The notes below the pieces were generated by a model. It saw only the letters and a list, made by a program, of their open reading frames with translations. It made no database searches and was not told the origin of the DNA. Below are positions 49,123 through 58,672 of a stretch of DNA of 64,000 nt, one piece after another. The position numbers and the translations under genes are program-made. Where the stretch lies: contig PDPI01000022.1 of NCBI GenBank assembly GCA_002746565.1, positions 58,508-122,507 on the forward strand. Reading direction: 5' to 3'. How positions within the stretch are numbered: the stretch's first letter is position 1; each line of letters begins with the position of its first letter. Source of the DNA: Pseudomonadota bacterium. Lineage in GTDB: Bacteria > Campylobacterota > Campylobacteria > Campylobacterales > Campylobacteraceae.

Positions 49123-50221
49123 CTAATTTACATAGCATAGATGGATTTATATCTTTTAAATTTATGATTTTACTTCCCTTATGATCTTGCAAAAAAGTTT
49201 TCGCATCGTTTTTTTTCTCAAAAGGAATAAGCTCATGTCCCATGGGTCCTAAAACATCGCTACCAATCACATAAAAAGCTTTTTTGCCATCTATTGCTAG
49301 TTGGGTATAATAATCGGTAACTATAACTTTATTTGCTTTAAAGTCAGCTTTAGTGCCATATTTTGCGGGGTTTTGGAGGTACTTTGCCAAGTCTTTCACC
49401 CCATCAAATGATAAATGTCCCTTTGAGTGTATAATTTGTGCTGCCCATCTGGGATATTTACCAACAAACATGCCGCAAACTGGACACTTTTCATCATCCT
49501 TAATGTGTAATTTATGATTTTTTTGATGATTTTTACCCTTTACCACATCCCATAAATATAAAGCCACAGCTTGAATTTGTTTTGGATTTAAGTTTTTACA
49601 ATTTTGTTTAATTTCAGGTTTTAATTCGTTGATATGATGGTATTTTAGAGGGTTTATTTTACCTTTTTCGCATTTTGCTTTTAGAATCTTTTTGCCCATA
49701 GGATACATCATTTTTTCTCTTTTTTTGCTTGTCATTGTCCTATCTTTTTTCAAAGATTTATGGGCAATTTCATAGGCTTGTTTAAACGTTTTTATCTCTC
49801 CACCCATTTTTTTTATAAAATGTTGAGCTTCTTTTTTGCTTGCAAAAGCTAGTTTGCTAACCTTACTCATAGTCCCTAAAACCTTACTTCCAACCACATA
49901 AAAAGCATCTTGGGCTGGTATAAATTTCTCACTTATCACATCCACAACCATAGCTTTATTTAGATCTGTATCATATTTTATGTGATCATCAATCAAGCAT
50001 CTTAGAGAGCAGTATTGAATGGCCTTGCCATCTTTTGCATGTGCGATGTGGGAAGTTTTATAAAACATTTTTAAGCTCATCCCACAAACCCTGCACCACT
50101 TTTTTGCTTTCCCTTCTTGAACCAAGGTCGGTTTTCCTGATGCCATTTTACTAAAATCATAAGCATTTAATTCGCCAAAAAATCCAAAAAATATAACTAA
50201 AATAATACCAAGTTTTTTCAT
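49103..50221 (-). CDS. Tandem NosL-domain protein
   Basis: Signal peptide; CRVCGMSLKMF...HAKDGKAIQYCSLRC and CPVCGMFVGKYPRWAAQIIH, two YVVGSKVLGTM/YVIGSDVLGPMGHELIPF repeats. Confidence 0.87.
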   Translation of the reverse strand: MKKLGIILVIFFGFFGELNAYDFSKMASGKPTLVQEGKAKKWCRVCGMSLKMFYKTSHIAHAKDGKAIQYCSLRCLIDDHIKYDTDLNKAMVVDVISEKFIPAQDAFYVVGSKVLGTMSKVSKLAFASKKEAQHFIKKMGGEIKTFKQAYEIAHKSLKKDRTMTSKKREKMMYPMGKKILKAKCEKGKINPLKYHHINELKPEIKQNCKNLNPKQIQAVALYLWDVVKGKNHQKNHKLHIKDDEKCPVCGMFVGKYPRWAAQIIHSKGHLSFDGVKDLAKYLQNPAKYGTKADFKANKVIVTDYYTQLAIDGKKAFYVIGSDVLGPMGHELIPFEKKNDAKTFLQDHKGSKIINLKDINPSMLCKLDGKECE

Positions 50222-50299
50222 ATAATTTTCCTTAAAATTGAACGATAAAATTATAACTTTTGATTTCTTTTTAAGCGCTTAAATTTATTTTAGGCGCCG

Positions 50300-50350
50300 A
50301 TGAAATAAATGTTTACCTTACTATTCATCAGTCCTTTTTCAGTACCCAGA
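50300..50350 (-). repeat. Possible degenerate copy D of the dispersed intergenic repeat
   Basis: AAATGTTTACCTTACTATTCATC resembles AAATGCTTACTTTACTAGTTATC of copy B. Confidence 0.35.
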
Positions 50351-50420
50351 AATCATTTTATCTTATTTTACATGTAATTTGGTTAAAATGCTACTCCTTA
50401 ATATAAAAAAAGGAATAAGT

Positions 50421-50681
50421 TTGCATCCAATCATAGAAGAGTATTTGTCGAAAATCAATAATCTATCTGCCCTAGAGCCTAAAAATTTACCCCTTGATGT
50501 TTTAGATGCTATGGGGGAAATGGATGAGGGGGAGCTTTTTAAGCTTTGTTCTCAGTTTTTTGTGTTGAAAAATAATGTTCCAAATCAAAACAATATCGTA
50601 AATTTAAGCGAAGATGACATAGTAAATGGAGCGGTCAAATATGCAAAAGCAGTACTTAAACGAATAAAGATGCAAGGATGA
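50421..50681 (+). CDS. DUF2018-like small protein (TTG start)
   Basis: AAAGGA before TTG 50421; MHPIIEEYLSKINNLSALEPKNLPLDVLDAMGEMDEGELFKL. Confidence 0.65.
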   Translation: MHPIIEEYLSKINNLSALEPKNLPLDVLDAMGEMDEGELFKLCSQFFVLKNNVPNQNNIVNLSEDDIVNGAVKYAKAVLKRIKMQG

Positions 50682-51565
50682 AAAATACTTATTTGCTAGG
50701 AATTTCTTGTGCCCTCTTGGCATCTTTGATCTGGTCTAGCTCTTTTATAGCCCTAAAAATAGCCATTGCTAGCATGAATCCCATGAGTATAGTTTTTTTC
50801 AGAATGCTTTTAGCGAGTTTAATGTTTGCATTCTTTTACAAGCGATTTAAGGGCTTGCATGTAAATAAGGAAGATCTAAAATGGATAATCTTCATGGTCG
50901 TTTGCGAACCAGGTTTGTATTTTGTTTTTGAGATAAGTGCTTTGGAATTTACTTCCGCATCCCAAGCTGGGGTCATAGTCTCAACCATGCCACTCCTAAC
51001 CGCCATTGGGGCGGGGATATTTTTAAAAGAAGAGGTTACAAAACAGCTTATTTTTGGCTCCCTTTTGGCGATGGCTGGGGCGATTTGGCTTAGTCTTAGT
51101 GCTAGTGCAAACGATTACGCTCCAAATCCACTTTTAGGAAATACTCTTGAAGCCCTAGCTATGGTTTGTGCGGCGGGTTATACCTTGAGTTTAAAGCATC
51201 TTTCTAAGAAATTTTCAGCCCTTTTTCTAACGGCAGTTCAGGCTTTTGGTGGAGCTTTATTTTTCTTGCCCTTGAGCCTTTGGGAGTTTGGAGTTAGGGG
51301 TTTTAGCGTTGGATACGATAGCTTTTTGGCGGTTTTATATCTTGGTATAGTTGTAACCATGGGAGGATATGGACTTTTTAATTATGCCCTAACTCTTGCC
51401 CCTGCGTCGAAAATTTCAAATGTGATAAATCTTATTCCTGCTTTTACGATTATTTTGGCGTATTTTATACTAGATGATGTTCTCAATCAAACCCAAATAT
51501 TTGCCGCTGGGGTTATATTTTTAGGGGTTTTTATATCCCAAAGCATAAAACTAAAAAGGCACTGA
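50678..51565 (+). CDS. DMT-superfamily (EamA) transporter
   Basis: Ten TM; LLASLIWSSSFIALKIAIASMNPMSIVFFRMLLASL. Confidence 0.92.
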   Translation: MKNTYLLGISCALLASLIWSSSFIALKIAIASMNPMSIVFFRMLLASLMFAFFYKRFKGLHVNKEDLKWIIFMVVCEPGLYFVFEISALEFTSASQAGVIVSTMPLLTAIGAGIFLKEEVTKQLIFGSLLAMAGAIWLSLSASANDYAPNPLLGNTLEALAMVCAAGYTLSLKHLSKKFSALFLTAVQAFGGALFFLPLSLWEFGVRGFSVGYDSFLAVLYLGIVVTMGGYGLFNYALTLAPASKISNVINLIPAFTIILAYFILDDVLNQTQIFAAGVIFLGVFISQSIKLKRH

Positions 51566-51680
51566 CTAAATAACATAAAAGTAAAAGGCATTTTGTAAAA
51601 ATGCTTACTTTACTAGTTATCTGTTTTCTGTAATCTGCAATCCGTTTTCGGCACTGACTAAATCCCTATTTAGTCAGTGC
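51559..51680 (-). repeat. Dispersed intergenic repeat, copy B (most complete; 13-bp terminal inverted repeats)
   Basis: GCACTGACTAAAT (51559-51571) ... GCACTGACTAAAT-ccct-ATTTAGTCAGTGC (51651-51680); inverted core GCATTTTGTAAAAATGCTTACTTTACTAGTTATCTG. Confidence 0.9.
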
Positions 51681-51756
51681 TAGCTGGCACCATTTGCAAA
51701 GAAAACCTAAAAATATGGTATAATTCGAAAAAATTAATATTTCAAAAGGATGTAAA

Positions 51757-52668
51757 ATGGGTTTAGATGTTTCTGTTTTATTGATAGCCATAGCTATAGT
51801 GGTGGGCATAATCATAATCTTGGGTGTAAAAGTTGTTTCCCAGTCGGATGTTTGGGTGATAGAGAGGCTTGGAAAGTTCCATAGAACCTTACATGGTGGA
51901 TTTCACATTATTATTCCCATCATCGATCAAGTTAGATCTAAACTCACCGTTCGTGAAGGACTTATCGATATACCTCGCCAGTCAGTTATAACAAAAGATA
52001 ATGTAAATATAGCCATAGATGGTATAGTTTATGTAAAAGTTGAAGATGGACGAGATGCCACATATAATGTTATAGACTTTGAAAGGGCCATCACAAATCT
52101 TGCCATGACAACTCTGCGTGGGGAGATAGGCGGTATGGTTTTAGATGATACCCTATCTTCAAGAGATAAGCTAAATGCAAGGCTTCAGGCTGATTTGGGT
52201 GCTGCGGCAGATAACTGGGGCATTAAGATTATGAGAGTTGAAGTTAGTGAGATTTCTGTTCCTGCGACCATAGAAGAGGCCATGAACATGCAAATGAAGG
52301 CTGAGCGTGAAAAAAGAGCCATTGAGCTTAAAGCCATGGCTGACAAAGAAGCACTCATACGAAAAGCAGAAGCCCTAAAGCAAGAAAAAGTTTTGGAAGC
52401 TGAGGCTATTGAGAGAATGGCAGATGCAAAAAAATACGAACAAGAAGTGGTAGCAACGGGCGAGAAAAATGCTATGGAGATGATAAATATTGCCATAAAT
52501 GAAAATCCAAAATCAGCGGAATTTTTACTGGCAAAAGATAGGATAAAAGCCTTTAATGAATTGGCCAAAAACCAAAATAGCCAAAAGGTTGTTATTCCCT
52601 ATGAAGTTAGTGAGCTAATCGGTTCTTTAAGTGTGCTAAAAGATTTTATGAGCTCAAAAAAGGCTTAA
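51757..52668 (+). CDS. SPFH/stomatin-like protein
   Basis: KVVSQSDVWVIERLGKFHRTLHGGFHIIIPIIDQVRSKLTVREGLIDIP. Confidence 0.94.
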   Translation: MGLDVSVLLIAIAIVVGIIIILGVKVVSQSDVWVIERLGKFHRTLHGGFHIIIPIIDQVRSKLTVREGLIDIPRQSVITKDNVNIAIDGIVYVKVEDGRDATYNVIDFERAITNLAMTTLRGEIGGMVLDDTLSSRDKLNARLQADLGAAADNWGIKIMRVEVSEISVPATIEEAMNMQMKAEREKRAIELKAMADKEALIRKAEALKQEKVLEAEAIERMADAKKYEQEVVATGEKNAMEMINIAINENPKSAEFLLAKDRIKAFNELAKNQNSQKVVIPYEVSELIGSLSVLKDFMSSKKA

Positions 52669-52669
52669 A

Positions 52670-53098
52670 ATGCTAGAAATTCAAGCTTTATCAGCCCCCT
52701 CGCTTTTAGCCCTGGGGCTCTTGCTAGTCGGACTTGAAATCTTTGTGGGAAGTTTTTACATACTATGGTTTGGCATAGGCTTTTTGATAGTTGGCATAAT
52801 AGAATATTTCATTCCATTTTCAAGCTTTTTATACCAACTTGCCACGGCTTTTAGCATAGCCTTACTTTTGCTTTTTGCCCTACAAAAAAAGGTAAAAATC
52901 CTATTTAAAACTGGCGAAAAAGAAATAAAAGACGATTTCCTAAACGAAGAGGGAGAGGGCGTCATCAAAGAAGAAATGGTATTTTTCAAAGGCACTTTAT
53001 GGGAGTATGAACCAAAGGATCTGAAAGTAAAAGAGGGCGATAGAGTAAGAGTTTTAGAAGCAAGAGGGAGCAGAGCTAGGATAGAGTTGTTGTCGTGA
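52670..53098 (+). CDS. NfeD-like membrane protein
   Basis: TM region plus C-terminal OB-like GTLWEYEPKDLKVKEGDRVRVLEARGSRARIE; paired with SPFH gene. Confidence 0.88.
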   Translation: MLEIQALSAPSLLALGLLLVGLEIFVGSFYILWFGIGFLIVGIIEYFIPFSSFLYQLATAFSIALLLLFALQKKVKILFKTGEKEIKDDFLNEEGEGVIKEEMVFFKGTLWEYEPKDLKVKEGDRVRVLEARGSRARIELLS

Positions 53099-53161
53099 TA
53101 CTTACTTATTGTTTGATTTGGTATAATTTGCTATAATGGGCGAAAAATTTTTAGGAAATTT

Positions 53162-54208
53162 ATGAGTAGGTTAAGTGATAAAGAGGCTTTACATCTTTTA
53201 AAAAATGAGAGTTTGCATAATTTAGGGCGAATGGCTTGCAAGAAGAAATTGGAGCTTCATCCGAAGAAAATTACGACTTTTATTGTGGATAGAAATATAA
53301 ATTATACCAATGTTTGCTGGGTGGATTGTAAATTTTGTGCTTTTTATCGTCATGCAAAGGCAAAGGATGCTTATATTTTAAGCTTTGAAGAGATTGGCAA
53401 AAAGATTGAAGAGCTTATGGAAATTGGCGGAACCCAGATACTTTTTCAGGGTGGCGTTCATCCGCATCTAAAGATAGAATGGTATGAAGATTTAGTTGAA
53501 TGGATAAGTAAAAAATATCCAACTATTACAATTCACGGCTTCTCGGCCATTGAGATTGATTATATCGCTAGACTTAGCAAGATAAGCATAAAGGAAGTCT
53601 TGGAACGATTACATGCAAAGGGCTTATCTTCTATTCCGGGCGCTGGGGCAGAGATATTAAGCGATAAGGTTAGGGATGTTATTGCACCAAAAAAGCTCGA
53701 TGTTAGCAAGTGGATAGAGGTTCATAGACAAGCCCATCTAATAGGTATGAAATCCACAGCGACCATGATGTTTGGAACGGTTGAAAGTGATGAAGATATA
53801 ATTGAACATTTGCGTCATGTGAGAGATTTACAAGATGAAACAGGTGGATTTAGGGCTTTTATAGCTTGGAGTTTCCAAGGAGCAAATACCAAGCTTTTAA
53901 AAGAGTTGCCAAGCTTACAAAAAACTTCTTCAAATAGATATTTGCGAATCTTAGCAGTTGCTAGACTTTACCTTGATAATGTTGTAAATATCCAAAGTTC
54001 ATGGGTAACTCAAGGAAGCTACATAGGTCAGTTGGCGTTAAAATTTGGAGCAAATGATCTAGGTTCGACCATGATGGAAGAAAATGTGGTCGCAGCAGCG
54101 GGGGCAAAAAATCAAATGAATCAAAATCAAATGATACAACTCATACGCGACATAGGTGAAAATCCTGCAAAAAGGGATACAGCCTATAAAATACTGGAAA
54201 AATTTTAG
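53162..54208 (+). CDS. mqnC: Cyclic dehypoxanthine futalosine synthase (radical SAM)
   Basis: NINYTNVCWVDCKFCAFYRHAKAKDAYILSFEEI (CxxxCxxC), LFQGGVHPHLKIEWYEDL. Confidence 0.94.
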   Translation: MSRLSDKEALHLLKNESLHNLGRMACKKKLELHPKKITTFIVDRNINYTNVCWVDCKFCAFYRHAKAKDAYILSFEEIGKKIEELMEIGGTQILFQGGVHPHLKIEWYEDLVEWISKKYPTITIHGFSAIEIDYIARLSKISIKEVLERLHAKGLSSIPGAGAEILSDKVRDVIAPKKLDVSKWIEVHRQAHLIGMKSTATMMFGTVESDEDIIEHLRHVRDLQDETGGFRAFIAWSFQGANTKLLKELPSLQKTSSNRYLRILAVARLYLDNVVNIQSSWVTQGSYIGQLALKFGANDLGSTMMEENVVAAAGAKNQMNQNQMIQLIRDIGENPAKRDTAYKILEKF

Positions 54209-54213
54209 GAGAA

Positions 54214-55473
54214 ATGATGGAAGAAAAAGCAACAAAATTAGAATATATAAAAATAAATGGCGTACAAGTGCCTTTAATTTATGAATTTAGCGATATTTTG
54301 CCCATTATTTCTTTAAAGATTGTCATAAAAGCAAGTGGTTTTTTAGAAGATGGCAAAAAGTTTGGCTTGAGCCATCTTAGCTCCAAAATGCTAGATGAGG
54401 GAACAAAAAGCCTAGGAGCTTTGAAATTTGCCCAAAAGCTCGAAGATAAAGCAATAAGACTAGGCTCTGTAAGTGGCAGGGAAACTTGGGTTTTTAGCCT
54501 AGATTGTCTTGGGGAAAATTTTCCCTATGGATTGAAAATGCTTACAAATCTTTTAGATGATCCAAACTTTACCGCTGAGGCTTTAGAAAAGGCAAAAAAC
54601 CTAACTTTGGGGCAAATATCCGCCAAAAAGAGTGATTTTGATTATATTGCTTACAAAGGATTGCAAAAGATTTTATATAAAAATACTCCCCTAGAACATC
54701 AAGGTATAGGCACCGAAGAGAGCATAAAAGATATAAGTCTTGACAATGTAAAAAGCTTTTTTAAAAATCATCTAGATCTACAAAATGCTATGGTCGTTAT
54801 CGGCGGAAATGTAAGTTTGGATGAGGCAAAAAAATATGCAAAAAAGGTTCTTTGCAAACTAAAAAAAGGAAAAAAACGCCAAATCTCATTTATAAAAACC
54901 TCTGAAAAAATGGAACTTAAAACCCTAAAAAAAGATACCGAACAAGCTTACGTTTATTTTGGTTCACCCTTTTACATGAAGCTTGGAGATAGTGATCTTT
55001 TTAAGGCAAAGGTTTTATCTTTTATACTTGGTGCATCTGGTTTTGGTAGCCGTTTGATGGAGGAGATTAGGGTTAAGAGGGGACTTGCTTATAGTGTTTA
55101 TGCTAGGCTTAGGTTTGAGCTTTCAAGTAGTGATTTGTTTGGGTATTTGCAAACAAAAAATGAAAATAAAGATGAGGCTATAAACATAGTTAAAGAGGTT
55201 GTGGCCAAATTTTTAGAAAAGGGTGTAAGCAAGAGCGAATTAGAAGGAGCAAAAAAGTTTTTACTAGGCAGTGAACCTTTAAGAAATGAAACCCTCATAC
55301 AAAGGCTAACCAAATCTCATAGCGAGATTTATAAGGGTTATAAACTAGGTCAAAGTGATAGGGAATTGGAGCAAATAGAAGCCTTGGAGCTAGAGGATTT
55401 AAATGCTTTTATCAAAAGCCATAAAGAGATATTGAAACTTAGTTTTTTTGTGGTTTGTAATGAAGATAAATGA
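54214..55473 (+). CDS. M16 family peptidase-like protein lacking the HxxEH motif
   Basis: Pitrilysin-like fold; FGLSHLSSKMLDEGTKSL in place of the zinc motif, EIRVKRGLAYSVYARL. Confidence 0.85.
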   Translation: MMEEKATKLEYIKINGVQVPLIYEFSDILPIISLKIVIKASGFLEDGKKFGLSHLSSKMLDEGTKSLGALKFAQKLEDKAIRLGSVSGRETWVFSLDCLGENFPYGLKMLTNLLDDPNFTAEALEKAKNLTLGQISAKKSDFDYIAYKGLQKILYKNTPLEHQGIGTEESIKDISLDNVKSFFKNHLDLQNAMVVIGGNVSLDEAKKYAKKVLCKLKKGKKRQISFIKTSEKMELKTLKKDTEQAYVYFGSPFYMKLGDSDLFKAKVLSFILGASGFGSRLMEEIRVKRGLAYSVYARLRFELSSSDLFGYLQTKNENKDEAINIVKEVVAKFLEKGVSKSELEGAKKFLLGSEPLRNETLIQRLTKSHSEIYKGYKLGQSDRELEQIEALELEDLNAFIKSHKEILKLSFFVVCNEDK

Positions 55474-57274
55474 TAAGGATAGGGAAAATTTTAAAAAGCT
55501 GCATGTAAAAAACTTTTTAGATCTAGCTCTTATACTTCCTTCTTCTTTTGAAGATACAACCCTGCTTAAAAGACCTATAAATGATGGCTTTGGGGTGGTT
55601 GAAGTGGAGATAAAATCTCACTTTTTGAAAAGTGGTTTTTTAAGCATAGATGCCTTTTGTTTAACTTGGAATTTGCCCATTTGTTTTGTTATTTTCCATC
55701 CAAAACCCTTTCATTATTCTCTTTTTAAAAGGGGTAAAAAAATCTTTGTTTTAGGTAAGGTTACCTTTTCTTTTGGAAAATGGCAGATGGTTCAGCCAAA
55801 GGTTATAACCAAGATTGGGCAGATAAATCCTAAATACAAAACTCCCCTTAGAAATGCAAGCCTAAAAAATCTTATCCAAAAATACATAAACCGAGAAAAT
55901 TTGGAAAAATTTGGATTAGAAAAGCTACATGTAGATACCCTGCTAGATTTACACAGGGGCGATAAACAAAGCATTAAAATGCTTAGTGAGCCGTATTTTT
56001 CCTCATATGTGAAACCTATTTTAAAATATATTGAGATCCTAAATCACCTCCAAAAATTATCAAGAAAAAAGTTTGATTTTCCTGCATCAGCTTTGCTAAA
56101 TGGGGATGAGGGTAAGTTTGTAAAATCTTTGCCATTTGAACTTACAAATGATCAAAAAAATGCCATAAAAGACATCAAAAATGACCTTCAAAGCCCAACA
56201 GCTTCAAGGCGAGTTATCATGGGTGATGTGGGTTGCGGTAAGACTATGGTTATATTTGCCTCAGTCATGATGGCTTATCCTAAAAAGTGTATTTTAATGA
56301 CACCAACGACCATTTTGGCAACGCAGATTTTTGAAGATGCAAAAGAGTTTTTGCCCTCTCATGTGAAATCATGCTTAGTTACTAGCAAGGATAAGGATGA
56401 GGATCTAGGGGAGTTTGATTTTATCATAGGAACCCATGCACTTTTATATAAAAATCTTCCAAAATGCGATCTTGTAATGATAGATGAGCAACATCGTTTT
56501 GGTACAAATCAGCGCCAACTCATCCATTCGCTTGTAAGCAAGGGCAAAAAACATCCACACTTTTTGCAATTTACTGCAACGCCCATTCCTAGGACGCTGA
56601 GCATGATAAATTCCATGGTTGTAAAATATTCTTTTATTAAAGAAATGCCCTTTGAAAAGGATATTGATACTTTCATAATCGCTAAAGAAGATTTTGGAAA
56701 ACTTTTAAATCATATTGACAAAGAAATATCCCGAAAACGCCAGATTATCGTTATTTATCCCTTGGTTGAAGAAAGCGAAGCGAGCCAATATCAAAGCCTA
56801 GATGAGGGTAGAGGATTTTGGGAGAAAAAATATAAAAATGTTTATGTAACCCATGGAAAGGATAAGCAAAAAGAGGAAATTTTAAATACATTTAAAGAAA
56901 AAGGCGACATTTTGCTTGCCACAACCCTCGTTGAAGTTGGAATATCCTTGCCAAATCTCTCAACCATAGTCATAGTTGGAGCCGAAAAACTAGGACTTGC
57001 ATCCTTACATCAGTTGCGAGGCAGAGTTAGTAGAAATGGACTAAAGGGATATTGTTATCTATTTTCCTATTCAAAAAATTTACAAAGACTAAAGGATTTT
57101 GCCAAAACTAAAAGCGGTTTTGATATAGCCTGGCTAGATCTACAATACCGCCAAGGGGGAGATGTCTTAGATGGACTAATCCAACATGGGGAGCAGTTTA
57201 AATATTTTTACATGAAAAGTGATGAGGAAATTTTAAAAAAAGCTAAGAAATCTTTAATGGAAACTAGGGGATAA
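55460..57274 (+). CDS. recG: ATP-dependent DNA helicase RecG
   Basis: RVIMGDVGCGKTMVIFASVMMAY, DEQHRFGTNQRQ, FTATPIPRTLSM, LHQLRGRVSRNGLKGYC. Confidence 0.93.
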   Translation: MKINDKDRENFKKLHVKNFLDLALILPSSFEDTTLLKRPINDGFGVVEVEIKSHFLKSGFLSIDAFCLTWNLPICFVIFHPKPFHYSLFKRGKKIFVLGKVTFSFGKWQMVQPKVITKIGQINPKYKTPLRNASLKNLIQKYINRENLEKFGLEKLHVDTLLDLHRGDKQSIKMLSEPYFSSYVKPILKYIEILNHLQKLSRKKFDFPASALLNGDEGKFVKSLPFELTNDQKNAIKDIKNDLQSPTASRRVIMGDVGCGKTMVIFASVMMAYPKKCILMTPTTILATQIFEDAKEFLPSHVKSCLVTSKDKDEDLGEFDFIIGTHALLYKNLPKCDLVMIDEQHRFGTNQRQLIHSLVSKGKKHPHFLQFTATPIPRTLSMINSMVVKYSFIKEMPFEKDIDTFIIAKEDFGKLLNHIDKEISRKRQIIVIYPLVEESEASQYQSLDEGRGFWEKKYKNVYVTHGKDKQKEEILNTFKEKGDILLATTLVEVGISLPNLSTIVIVGAEKLGLASLHQLRGRVSRNGLKGYCYLFSYSKNLQRLKDFAKTKSGFDIAWLDLQYRQGGDVLDGLIQHGEQFKYFYMKSDEEILKKAKKSLMETRG

Positions 57275-57288
57275 AAATCCCCAAGCAA

Positions 57289-57810
57289 CTAATACAAGCC
57301 AAAAGTTCCATCTGTTCTTTTGTAAAGAACCCTCATTTTAGCATCTATGTCGTTGAAAACAAAAAATTGCATATCACTTGATTTTAGTTTTTCTAGGGCT
57401 TCTTCTATCTCCATTGGTTTATAGAGTTCAAGCTCCATTGGGACTATCTCTTCGTGCTCTTTGTTTTCTTCTTTAAAAGTTTCTCCTAAGTTTTCTTCGC
57501 TTTTATTTCTAGAGCTTATGGTTTTATCGTGGTGTCTTCTAAGAACCTTTTTTGCCCTATCAATAGCTAGATCGATGGCTGCGTAAAGGTCTTTGTCTTT
57601 TTGCTTTATAACTATGGTGTTCAGGTGGGCTAGGTTTATGGTAAAATCAATCGTAAAACCCTTTTTGCCCTTTTTCTCATCGGCTGAAACTAGGGCTCTA
57701 GCTGAAATTATATCGAGGTTGTATTTATTTAGTGAATCTATTCCATTGCTTATATAATCTTTAATGGCATCTGTAAGTTCAAATTGTTTTCCTACTATGC
57801 TCATGTTCAT
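57289..57810 (-). CDS. hpf: Ribosome hibernation promoting factor, long form
   Basis: MNMSIVGKQFELTDAIKDYISNGIDSLNKY; C-terminal KSSDMQFFVFNDIDAKMRVLYKRTDGTFGLY. Confidence 0.93.
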   Translation of the reverse strand: MNMSIVGKQFELTDAIKDYISNGIDSLNKYNLDIISARALVSADEKKGKKGFTIDFTINLAHLNTIVIKQKDKDLYAAIDLAIDRAKKVLRRHHDKTISSRNKSEENLGETFKEENKEHEEIVPMELELYKPMEIEEALEKLKSSDMQFFVFNDIDAKMRVLYKRTDGTFGLY

Positions 57811-58017
57811 ATTTTATCCTTTTATATTTTGGTTTAATCTCACAAAATTGTAACACATAGATACTTAAAAAATCTATATAAAATTTAAGAAAAATCTAAA
57901 ATTCCATTGCGATAGTTTGCATTTGGTTTATATTAGTTTGCTAAAATCTCATCTTTTATGAAAACATAACTAAAAAAATATTACAATTAGCAAATTAAGA
58001 TTTAAAAGGATTAATGG

Positions 58018-58662
58018 ATGAGACTTTTTTTAACATTTATTGTGGCTGTGGGTTTAAGTTTCCTTTTGCAAGGATGTGCTCAAAAAAAAGATGAGATTTA
58101 CGACAAACCAGCTCTATTTTGGTATAAGTTGATTGTAAAAGATATAAAAAATCTAGATCTAGACAAAGCAGATTCGCATCTAACTTCCATGTCTAGTGAA
58201 CATGTTGCCTCCCCCTTGCTTGAACCAGCTATCCTTATACTAGCTCAAGCCCACATGGACAATGAAGAATACCTTTTGGCAAATTTTTATCTTGATACTT
58301 ATATAAAAAGATTTGGCACCAATGTTAAGAATGAATATGCACAATACATGAAGATAAAGGCAAACTTTCTATCATTTAAGTATGCAAACAGAAACCAACA
58401 ACTTCTTTTAAAAACCATACAAGAGACAAGAAATTACGTGAGGGCTTATCCTTATTCCATCTATAACCCACTTATATATACCATGCTTACAAAGATGGAG
58501 TTGGGTAAGTATTATTTGGATAAGGATATAAAAGATCTTTATGGAAGAACAGGCTCTGATACTTCTGAAAAAATTTATGAACAAATGATAGAAAATTCTC
58601 CTTTAAAAGATGCCAAGATGATAGAGCCAAGCAAGCCTTGGTATCGTTCTATTTTTGAATAA
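58018..58662 (+). CDS. bamD: Outer membrane assembly lipoprotein BamD
   Basis: Lipobox LLQGCAQ; TPR-like helices [25 protein letters not shown]. Confidence 0.9.
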   Translation: MRLFLTFIVAVGLSFLLQGCAQKKDEIYDKPALFWYKLIVKDIKNLDLDKADSHLTSMSSEHVASPLLEPAILILAQAHMDNEEYLLANFYLDTYIKRFGTNVKNEYAQYMKIKANFLSFKYANRNQQLLLKTIQETRNYVRAYPYSIYNPLIYTMLTKMELGKYYLDKDIKDLYGRTGSDTSEKIYEQMIENSPLKDAKMIEPSKPWYRSIFE

Positions 58663-58672
58663 AAGGAATAAA

